In this document: positions 40,973 through 48,154 of the stretch, piece by piece
Layout: each line of letters begins with the position of its first letter
Numbering within the stretch: the stretch's first letter is position 1
From: CALCNS01 sp937897315
GTDB taxonomy: Bacteria > Bacillota > JAAYKD01
Reading direction: 5' to 3'
DNA length: 64,000 bases
Assembly (NCBI GenBank): GCA_036744005.1
Contig: DAINOJ010000012.1
Coordinates: 1-64,000 of the forward strand
Notes under the pieces: model-generated
Databases searched by the model: none
The model's input: only the letters and a program-made list of their open reading frames with translations
Told to the model about the DNA's origin: nothing
Program-made: the position numbers and the translations under genes

Positions 40973-41938
40973 ATGAGAACCGGAGCTGTTATTGTTGCCG
41001 CCGGCTTGTCTTCCCGAATGAAGTCCTTTAAACCTCTGCTTCAGCTAGCTGGATCCACGGTCATCCGTACTGCCATTGAAACCTTGGTTGCAGCCAATGT
41101 TTCTCCGATTATCGTTGTAACAGGCCGAGATGCAGATTTATTGCAGCGACATTTGGTGAACCTTCCGGTACAATGCATATATAATAAAGATTATGCTACA
41201 ACAGATATGTTTTTCTCTGCGAAGCTAGGTATGAAGCAAATCCGCACCCTTTGTGATCGATTTTTCTTCTTACCGGTCGACGTTCCTCTGTTCTCCAAAC
41301 GAAGTTTATTGACGATGATGGGCTACTTTGACTATTCTCGGTCCGAAATATTGGTTCCCTCTTATAAAGGACAGGAAGGTCATCCGGTCCTAATGGACGC
41401 TATGCAGATTGATGAGTTGCTAAAAGATTCTGGAGAACAAGGTCTTAAGGGCGCTTTGGAACGGTTAACCAGCCATAAAGAAGTATTGGAGTTACCGGAT
41501 GCCGGGACGATAATGGATGCCGATAAACCGGAAGAGTACCAACAATTGAAGCGCTATGCTGCCAATATGGCGCAGGCAGATCCGTTAACATTGCAATTGG
41601 ATGTGACGATTTTACGGAAAGAACCGTTTTTTAACAAAACATTTGCGCGTCTCCTCCGTGCAGTGGAACGAACTCAGTCCATTCGGCAAGCTTGTCTTCT
41701 GCAGCATATCTCTTATTCCAGTGGTTGGAAGCAAATAAAAATGGCGGAAAGCCAGTTAGGCTTTCGTTTGGTGGATAGTCAGCAGGGTGGACAAAAAGGC
41801 GGTCAAACACACTTAACCGAACAAGGATCGGAGTTTTTGAACACATACACCTCTTATCATCTTGAATTAGAACGATTAGGCGAAACCCTTTTCAGGGATA
41901 GATTTCAACAATTTCTGGAGTTAGAGGAAGCAAAGTAA
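40973..41938 (+). CDS. MobA-like NTP transferase fused to ModE-like winged helix (DVU_1551 family)
   Basis: 321 residues from ATG 40973 with AAAGGAG upstream. N-terminal MobA/MocA-like nucleotidyltransferase: VAAGLSSRMKSFKPLLQL, VPLFSKRS. MocA-type enzymes attach CMP to molybdopterin, producing MCD, the cofactor of Mop-type enzymes. From about residue 200, LRAVERTQSIRQACLLQHISYSSGWKQIK resembles the ModE N-terminal helix-turn-helix, so the protein could also bind DNA or sense molybdate. Expected to be the cofactor-specific cytidylyltransferase of this cluster. Confidence 0.83.
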   Translation: MRTGAVIVAAGLSSRMKSFKPLLQLAGSTVIRTAIETLVAANVSPIIVVTGRDADLLQRHLVNLPVQCIYNKDYATTDMFFSAKLGMKQIRTLCDRFFFLPVDVPLFSKRSLLTMMGYFDYSRSEILVPSYKGQEGHPVLMDAMQIDELLKDSGEQGLKGALERLTSHKEVLELPDAGTIMDADKPEEYQQLKRYAANMAQADPLTLQLDVTILRKEPFFNKTFARLLRAVERTQSIRQACLLQHISYSSGWKQIKMAESQLGFRLVDSQQGGQKGGQTHLTEQGSEFLNTYTSYHLELERLGETLFRDRFQQFLELEEAK

Positions 41939-41951
41939 TGGAGGAGGACGC

Positions 41952-43043
41952 ATGATACAACATCTCTTCTTACAAGGTCCTTCGGGGATTGGAAAATCCA
42001 CCGCGTTGCTTCGTGCTTTACAACAAAGTGCTCTTCCCGTCGGTGGTTTCTTGACCCAACGATTGTTCCGCCAGGGAAGATTATACGGATATGCTATGAT
42101 TCCTGCGGAACAAGCAACTCGTGTGTATGATGATGCCACATACGAAAATCCATCTTGTTTTTTGAAAGCGGAAGCCGGTCAATTAACCTTTGACTCAACC
42201 CGATTCTTGACCGACTTTCTGAGCTTCACTTCTCATGGCTCCATATTGCTGTTGGATGAAATTGGCGGAGCGGAGTTGATGATACCGGAAATCCGTCAAG
42301 CAATTCAATTGGTATTGGAAAAGCCCATCCCTATCTTAGGTGTATGGAAATCTCGGGAAAACCTACTTCACATGATACATCACGGAAAAGCTCCTATTGA
42401 ATTGTTGTCTTATCATCAAGAAATGGAACGACTACTATCTTCTCAAAAACAAACCTTACTGTTAGATGGTATACCAAATGATGCAGAGTTATTGCGGTTC
42501 ATAAGAAGTAATGGCCTTAGCAAAGACTTACCTGGGCGGTCCTTTTGCATGGAGCGATTATCCAATTGCTCAGAAGCCATTCGCAAGCATTGTCTACTGG
42601 TCGCCAAAACAACAGAAGCCCTTTGCTTTGCCTTCTCTGCTAAGGATCCGGAAATGCTTCTTCAGGCGGCGCTACTCCACGATGTCGAGCGCCACAGTCC
42701 TCATCATGATCAGAAATTAGCCCAAGAAATGGTCGAAGCCGGATACATTAGGTTAGCTTCATGTATTCGACAGCATATGCATCTACAAGAGGAGTTCTAT
42801 CATTGCGACGAAGCATTGCTTTGGCTAGCCGATAAATGCTGCTTGGAAGACCAACTTGTACACCCGAAAATTCGCTTTGAAGAAAGTATCCTACGATATG
42901 GGCCGACAGACCGCATAAAAAAGAATCTAAGGGCTTTACAATCCTTTGCACTTTCGGATCAATGGGATCCGAAGAAATTATTCCTTCAAGGAGGTTCCTA
43001 TGAAAACAATCTTTTCCGCCTTACTGAAGACGCTTGCAGTTGA
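41952..43043 (+). CDS. Fusion of THEP1-like NTPase and HD-domain phosphohydrolase
   Basis: 363 residues. The first about 180 residues match the THEP1/DUF265 nucleoside-triphosphatase family: Walker A GPSGIGKST, GGFLTQRLFRQGRLYGY, and ILLLDEIGGAELM. From about 205, an HD domain appears (HCLLVAKTTEAL, LLHDVERHSPHHDQKL), expected to bind two metals. The gene sits between the NTP transferase and xdhC and overlaps xdhC by 44 nt. Neither the natural nucleotide nor the HD substrate is known. A cofactor quality-control role is possible. Confidence 0.78.
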   Translation: MIQHLFLQGPSGIGKSTALLRALQQSALPVGGFLTQRLFRQGRLYGYAMIPAEQATRVYDDATYENPSCFLKAEAGQLTFDSTRFLTDFLSFTSHGSILLLDEIGGAELMIPEIRQAIQLVLEKPIPILGVWKSRENLLHMIHHGKAPIELLSYHQEMERLLSSQKQTLLLDGIPNDAELLRFIRSNGLSKDLPGRSFCMERLSNCSEAIRKHCLLVAKTTEALCFAFSAKDPEMLLQAALLHDVERHSPHHDQKLAQEMVEAGYIRLASCIRQHMHLQEEFYHCDEALLWLADKCCLEDQLVHPKIRFEESILRYGPTDRIKKNLRALQSFALSDQWDPKKLFLQGGSYENNLFRLTEDACS

Positions 43044-44001
43044 AGATGCTGTGTTGGTTACCATTGTCGCAGGCTCTGGTTCTACTCCCCGCGGTGCAGG
43101 TGCAGCGATGGTAGTGAAAAAGGAAGGGCGCGTTACAGGTACCATAGGTGGTGGTGCTGTGGAATACAAGTCTCAGCAATTGGCCATAGAACTTTTGCTG
43201 CAAAAATCGCATGGACAAAAGGAATTTCTCCTGACTCCCAATCAAGTCGAAGACCTTGGCATGGTTTGTGGCGGAGATGTTCGAGTGTATTTTCGCTTTT
43301 TTTCAAAAGACAATATCTCTGAGAAACTTTTTATTGAAACCGTACTACAACGCTTTCATAAAGATGAAGACAGTTGGTTTCTAATGGATCTTCCACACAA
43401 TCTTTTGGGTTTATATTCTGTTTCAGAAGGGTTTCAGGGATTCACGATTCCTGAAGAGCAACTGAAAGATCTTCTGCGCTTCAAAGCAGTAGAAAAAAGT
43501 GGCATCTATGCTCATCCTTTGAAATCAAGTGGCAAAGTAGTGGTCTTTGGCGGGGGGCATGTTGCACAAGAGTTGATTCCAATTCTTACTCAGGTGCATT
43601 TTACGTGTTATGTCTATGACGACCGACCTGACTTTGTTACGGAATCTTTGTTTCCTCAAGCAGCCGCACGAATCTTGGGCTCATTTGAGCAAATAGATCA
43701 ATATGTTGACTTACAGGAGTGTGATTATGCCGTCGTGATGACTCGTGGTCACTCGTATGATTACATTGTTCAAAAACAGCTACATCGTCGTCCCTTAGCT
43801 TACTTGGGTATCATAGGAAGTCGTAAGAAAATGGCTACCGTCTTTGAACGTCTGAGAGAAGATGGCATCTCACAAGACCAACTCGCTACCGTGTATACCC
43901 CCATTGGACTACCGATAAAAGCAGAAACACCCGCGGAAATCGCTGTATCCATTGCTGCCGAAATGATTCGTGTACGGGCAGAACGGAAAGAACGATCATG
44001 A
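43000..44001 (+). CDS. xdhC: XdhC family molybdenum-cofactor insertion/sulfuration chaperone
   Basis: 333 residues from ATG 43000, with AAGGAGG six bases upstream; a longer frame start upstream lacks this. The XdhC/CoxI domain (GSGSTPRGAGAAMVV, GTIGGGAVEY) and the C-terminal Rossmann domain (VVFGGGHVAQELIPI, YLGIIGSRKKMATVFERL) are both present. XdhC binds the molybdenum cofactor, aids addition of the terminal sulfide and delivers it to xanthine-oxidase-family enzymes. The start lies within the end of the HD fusion gene. The stop overlaps the permease start (ATGA). Confidence 0.93.
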   Translation: MKTIFSALLKTLAVEDAVLVTIVAGSGSTPRGAGAAMVVKKEGRVTGTIGGGAVEYKSQQLAIELLLQKSHGQKEFLLTPNQVEDLGMVCGGDVRVYFRFFSKDNISEKLFIETVLQRFHKDEDSWFLMDLPHNLLGLYSVSEGFQGFTIPEEQLKDLLRFKAVEKSGIYAHPLKSSGKVVVFGGGHVAQELIPILTQVHFTCYVYDDRPDFVTESLFPQAAARILGSFEQIDQYVDLQECDYAVVMTRGHSYDYIVQKQLHRRPLAYLGIIGSRKKMATVFERLREDGISQDQLATVYTPIGLPIKAETPAEIAVSIAAEMIRVRAERKERS

Positions 44002-45020
44002 CCAACCATCGAAAATCTTTATGGTTGTTACTATCCTTTACACTTTTATTGTTCGCCTTGATCTTATTGTCCTTTTTACTGGGTCGCTATCCGATTTCTC
44101 CCATGGAGTTATTCCGCACAGTTGGAGAGCGCATACTACGCACAAACCAATCCTTGAATCGTCCCGTGACAGCGACCGAAACCGTTCTATGGAACATTCG
44201 TTTACCTCGTGTGTTAGCCGCTTGTTTTGTCGGTGCGTGTCTTTCGGCGGCAGGGGCTGCTTATCAAGGCGTCTTTCAAAACCCTATGGCTTCTCCTGAT
44301 ATTCTTGGTGCAACCGCCGGAGCTGCCTTTGGTGCAGCATTTGCCATCCTCATGGACTTTAGTCAAACCGGTATTGTCTTATCTGCCTTCTCCTTTAGTA
44401 TCGTTGCTGTTGCATTGGTTTGGATGGTAGGGCAACGAGCCAGAGGGAGTCGTGTCTTAGGATTGATTTTATCGGGTATCATGATTGGTTCTTTGTTCTC
44501 TGCAGGGACATCCTTTATCAAACTGGTTGCAGATCCTCAGGACCAGTTGCCGGCTATTACATATTGGCTCATTGGTAGTCTTGCAGGTGTTCAGCAAACC
44601 GATGTGATGTTTGTAAGTCCGATCATGATCCTTGGTTTACTGACTTTGCTGTTAGTTCGTTGGCGAATCAATTTACTAACCCTGGGCGACGAACAGGCTC
44701 GTGCTTTGGGTGTCAATGCCCAAAGATTACGGTTGGTGGTGATCCTTTCTTCCACTTTAATCACCGCTTCTGCTATATCGATTAGTGGGATGATTGGCTG
44801 GGTTGGTTTGGTGATACCTCATTTATCTCGACGGTTAGTTGGGAGTAATTATCGTTACTTAATGCCCTTATCTATGATTTTTGGAGCAGCCTTTCTTTTA
44901 GCGGTCGACAATGTATCACGCACACTCATGACGACAGAAATCCCCATAGGAATTCTGACTGCCGTGATTGGTGCACCCTTCTTTCTTTTCCTAATGACAC
45001 AAAAGGAGGGAACGATGTGA
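43998..45020 (+). CDS. FecCD-type ABC transporter permease (putative molybdate/metal-oxyanion importer)
   Basis: 340 residues with about ten helices. FecCD/BtuC motifs: RLPRVLAACFVGACLSAAGAAYQ and NPMASPDILGATAGAAFGAA. ATG overlaps the xdhC stop. Such permeases import siderophores, cobalamin or, in MolBCA-type systems, molybdate and tungstate. The setting, directly after xdhC in a molybdenum-hydroxylase cluster, favours molybdate or tungstate, but sequence alone does not fix the ligand. It is followed by the ATPase with a GTGA overlap. Confidence 0.85.
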   Translation: MTNHRKSLWLLLSFTLLLFALILLSFLLGRYPISPMELFRTVGERILRTNQSLNRPVTATETVLWNIRLPRVLAACFVGACLSAAGAAYQGVFQNPMASPDILGATAGAAFGAAFAILMDFSQTGIVLSAFSFSIVAVALVWMVGQRARGSRVLGLILSGIMIGSLFSAGTSFIKLVADPQDQLPAITYWLIGSLAGVQQTDVMFVSPIMILGLLTLLLVRWRINLLTLGDEQARALGVNAQRLRLVVILSSTLITASAISISGMIGWVGLVIPHLSRRLVGSNYRYLMPLSMIFGAAFLLAVDNVSRTLMTTEIPIGILTAVIGAPFFLFLMTQKEGTM

Positions 45021-45802
45021 GTATTCTTGTCAAACATCTATCTTTTTCATATCACTCTCATCCTGTTCTGAACGATATCTCCTTTCATGTAAACACCGGA
45101 GAAATCCTAGCATTATTGGGCCCCAATGGGGTTGGGAAAAGCACTCTATTTCACTGCATCCTTGGCATACAACCAGATTATTCGGGCTCTATATGGATTC
45201 ATCATCAAGAAGCCAAGCGATTGTCGGCAAAAGCCTTAGCATCACAGATCGCGTATATACCACAAATACAGAAAACAGCTTTTCATTACAGCGTCTTGGA
45301 TATGGTTCTGATGGGTACTACCGCTCAGTTGCAGTTGTTTCAGCAGCCTGGACCCTTGGAACTGCAACGAGCACGGGTTGCCCTAGAACGCTTTCGTATC
45401 TCACATTTAGCTCATCGCGAGTTCGATCGACTGAGTGGTGGAGAATGCCAGCTAACACTCATTGCTAGAGCGGTCGCTCAAGGGGCAAAGATTCTTCTAC
45501 TGGATGAACCCACAGCCAGCTTAGATTATGGTAATTCCCATCGAGTGATGGAAGAGATCTATCAATTGCGTGATGAAGGGTATACCATTTTATTCTCTAC
45601 ACATGACCCGAATCAAGCACTTACCTATTCCAATTCGATTTTAGCTTTACATGAGGGAGAAGTTGCTGCCTTTGGCCTGACAGAGCAAGTTTTGCAGGCA
45701 GATCTCATGGAAAAGCTCTATCAAATTTCCGTCTCATTTGAACAAATCGGCAATATACAGAAGAAAATCTGTATTCCGTTGCCGCGAAAGGAAGTATTTT
45801 AA
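45017..45802 (+). CDS. ABC transporter ATP-binding protein (FecE/MolC-like)
   Basis: 261 residues starting at GTG with AAAGGAGGG upstream. Walker A GPNGVGKST, signature LSGGECQL, Walker B ILLLDEPTASLD and H-loop STHDPN are present. It energises the permease encoded immediately upstream. The GTG overlaps the permease stop (GTGA), so the two are translationally coupled. The substrate depends on the binding protein. Confidence 0.93.
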   Translation: MSILVKHLSFSYHSHPVLNDISFHVNTGEILALLGPNGVGKSTLFHCILGIQPDYSGSIWIHHQEAKRLSAKALASQIAYIPQIQKTAFHYSVLDMVLMGTTAQLQLFQQPGPLELQRARVALERFRISHLAHREFDRLSGGECQLTLIARAVAQGAKILLLDEPTASLDYGNSHRVMEEIYQLRDEGYTILFSTHDPNQALTYSNSILALHEGEVAAFGLTEQVLQADLMEKLYQISVSFEQIGNIQKKICIPLPRKEVF

Positions 45803-45803
45803 A

Positions 45804-46850
45804 TTGAAAAAACTACTTGTACTCTTTCTAGTCCTCGCTTTGTTTATGAGTGGTTGTAATACCACAGCTCCTGAGGTTCTAAAACCCCTTCCAACTACCC
45901 AGACCTTTACCGATTCGAGCGGTCGAAGTGTTGAGCTTCCTTTAGAGGTTACACGAATTGCAGCATCCGGGTCCATGGCTCAAATGTTTTTATTTGCGCT
46001 TTGTCCAGAATATTTGGTTGGTCTTGCTTCTCCTTGGAGCCAGGAAGCAGAAAAATACATTCAAACGGAGTATTATAAACTGCCTGTACTAGGGCAATTT
46101 TATGGAACCGGCACACTAAACATGGAGGAAGTTGTCAAAACAGCACCTCAAGTGATTATTGATGTAGGGGAAGCCAAGAAAAGCATTGTTGAAGATATGG
46201 ATTCCATTATGAAACAAGTGAATATTCCCACCATCCACATTGAAGCAACAACGGAGACTACTGCTGATGCCTATCGCCTATTAGGAAAACTACTCAATCG
46301 CGAAGAAAAAGCGGAAAAGCTGGCTAGTTATATTGAAAAGACATTACAGCAAGTGAATAAGACCGTTAGTACCGTCGAGAAATCCTCTGTACTTTATCTC
46401 TTGGGCAATAATGGGCTGAATGTTTTAGCAAAGACATCTTTCCATGCAGAAGTTATTGACCATGTTTCCAATAACGCCGCAATCATAGAACAACCTTCTT
46501 TTAAAGGTTCGGGTAACGAAGTGGACTTTGAACAATTACTGCTCTGGGATGCCGATGTGCTCTTAGTTGCTCCCGATAGTATTTACGATGAAATTATCCA
46601 AGATGCAAGTTGGCAACAACTTCGTGCAGTCCAGAATGGACAACTATATCGGGTTCCCAGTGGACCTTATAATTGGATTACCAATCCTCCTTCTGTCAAT
46701 ATTTATCTTGGTATGTTATGGCTAACCGATTTGCTTTACCCAGAAAATGTGGAGTATGACTTATTCAAAGAAGTCACCGAATATTATCGCCTTTTCTATG
46801 GTCATGAACTAACTTTAGAGGAGTTTACATCATTAACTGCACATCCATAG
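45804..46850 (+). CDS. ABC transporter substrate-binding lipoprotein (FecB/TroA-like)
   Basis: 348 residues from TTG 45804, 1 nt after the ATPase stop, with GAAAGGAAG upstream. The lipobox LFMSGC follows a short hydrophobic stretch, so the mature protein is lipidated and sits outside the membrane. A periplasmic-binding (type III, TroA-like) fold is indicated by FTDSSGRSVELPLEVTRIAA and NMEEVVKTAPQVII. Family members bind iron chelates, cobalamin, or molybdate. Context suggests an oxyanion or metal needed by the Mop cluster; uncertain. Confidence 0.85.
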   Translation: MKKLLVLFLVLALFMSGCNTTAPEVLKPLPTTQTFTDSSGRSVELPLEVTRIAASGSMAQMFLFALCPEYLVGLASPWSQEAEKYIQTEYYKLPVLGQFYGTGTLNMEEVVKTAPQVIIDVGEAKKSIVEDMDSIMKQVNIPTIHIEATTETTADAYRLLGKLLNREEKAEKLASYIEKTLQQVNKTVSTVEKSSVLYLLGNNGLNVLAKTSFHAEVIDHVSNNAAIIEQPSFKGSGNEVDFEQLLLWDADVLLVAPDSIYDEIIQDASWQQLRAVQNGQLYRVPSGPYNWITNPPSVNIYLGMLWLTDLLYPENVEYDLFKEVTEYYRLFYGHELTLEEFTSLTAHP

Positions 46851-46994
46851 AAAACTCCTACATAAGGTGGTCACAGAGACTTCTTTCGTCAAGGTCGTAC
46901 ATTACGTTTACTACATATATTAGATGAAGATTGCACATTCCGTTCTCCTATGATAAAGTATGCATATTAGAAACATTGAAAGGAGAGCGTTCCT

Positions 46995-47549
46995 ATGGGA
47001 TCACCACTTCGATGCCCTTGGGCGATGGATCCGTTTTCTATGGAGTATCATGACCATGAATGGGGAAAACCCAGTCATGACGACCGGCATTTATTCGAGC
47101 TATTGATACTGGAAGGTTTTCAAGCAGGATTAAGTTGGGTTACTATTCTTAAGAAAAGAGAAGCTTTTCGAGAAGCTTTTGATGGGTTTGACCCTGCTGT
47201 CATTGCAAAGTATGACGAGGAGAAACTCAGCTCGTTCATGAAAAATGAGAAAATTATCAGAAATCGTTTGAAAATTGCTGCTTGTGTCGCCAACGCTCGT
47301 GCTTTTTTGAAAGTTCAACAAGAATTTGGAAATTTCGATACCTATATTTGGTCTTTTACTAACGGTATAGCGATGGATCCAAAGTGGGAATCTAGCCAAA
47401 ACGTTCCCACAGAAAGCGAGTTGTCACGTACCATCAGTAAGGATTTAAAGAAAAGGGGCTTTCGGTTTGTTGGTCCTACGATCATATATTCCTATTTGGG
47501 AGCCATTGGTGTCATTAACGACCACTTGATTCAATGTGAGTTTCGTTAG
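46995..47549 (+). CDS. tag: DNA-3-methyladenine glycosylase I
   Basis: 184 residues. Strong TagI signature: RCPWAMDPFSMEYHDHEWG (Zn ligands Cys and His), LILEGFQAGLSWVTILKKR, and the C-terminal YLGAIGVINDHLIQC that supplies the final His and Cys zinc ligands. It removes 3-methyladenine from alkylated DNA as the first step of base excision repair. AAAGGAGAG precedes the ATG. It is separated from the transporter by 144 nt and precedes ppa by 24 nt, so the last two may share a transcript. Confidence 0.95.
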   Translation: MGSPLRCPWAMDPFSMEYHDHEWGKPSHDDRHLFELLILEGFQAGLSWVTILKKREAFREAFDGFDPAVIAKYDEEKLSSFMKNEKIIRNRLKIAACVANARAFLKVQQEFGNFDTYIWSFTNGIAMDPKWESSQNVPTESELSRTISKDLKKRGFRFVGPTIIYSYLGAIGVINDHLIQCEFR

Positions 47550-47573
47550 TACAATTCGTTAGGAGGGGTCCAT

Positions 47574-48110
47574 TTGTCTAATATTTGGCACGACTTAGAA
47601 GAATCCCGTGTGAAACAACAAGACTTCATTGTTGTCGTTGAGATTGCAAAGAACAGCAAGAAGAAATATGAGTTAGATAAAAGTACGGGTATGATTGTCC
47701 TTGATCGAATTCTCTATACTTCAACCCATTATCCTGCAAACTATGGATTTATTCCCCGAACCTATGGTGAGGATCATGATCCCCTGGATGCTCTCGTATT
47801 ATGTTCCGAAGCATTGGACCCTTTGGTTTTGGTTCGTTGTTATCCCATCGGTGTTGTGCTTATGGAAGACGATGGTGCCAGAGATGAGAAAATCATTGCT
47901 ATTCCTTTTGGCGACCCTGCTTATCGGGAGTATAAAGATATACACGATTTACCCGCTCATATTTTTCGAGAAATGCTACATTTTTTCAATGTCTATAAGG
48001 ATTTGGAAGGGAAAAAGACCATTGCAGATCATGTTCTCGGTCATGAAGAAGCAGAACGTTTCATTGGAGAAGCCATTGAACGGTACAAAACCGTGTTTAC
48101 AAAGCAATAA
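47574..48110 (+). CDS. ppa: Family I inorganic pyrophosphatase
   Basis: 178 residues, the family I length, starting at TTG with TAGGAGGGG upstream. Active-site segments: EIAKNSKKKYELDKSTG, YPANYGFIPRTYGEDHDPLDALVL, and the acidic DDGARDEKI. It hydrolyses PPi released by biosynthesis to drive polymer formation, in the cytoplasm with Mg2+. Family I in a clostridial setting is less common than family II (PpaC). A strong bidirectional terminator separates it from gyrA. Confidence 0.95.
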   Translation: MSNIWHDLEESRVKQQDFIVVVEIAKNSKKKYELDKSTGMIVLDRILYTSTHYPANYGFIPRTYGEDHDPLDALVLCSEALDPLVLVRCYPIGVVLMEDDGARDEKIIAIPFGDPAYREYKDIHDLPAHIFREMLHFFNVYKDLEGKKTIADHVLGHEEAERFIGEAIERYKTVFTKQ

Positions 48111-48144
48111 ACGAAGGGCTCACCTTAACGGTGAGCCCTTCGTT
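48110..48144. terminator. Bidirectional terminator between ppa and gyrA
   Basis: 15-bp perfect stem AACGAAGGGCTCACC / GGTGAGCCCTTCGTT with a short TTAAC loop, between two convergent genes. Confidence 0.92.
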
Positions 48145-48154
48145 AACGATATCA

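Noticed and set aside
46851..46994. Possible promoter or small RNA between the transporter and tag
   Set aside because: TTGCAC and TATGAT-like bits are wrongly spaced, and no hairpin or conserved-looking structure is seen.
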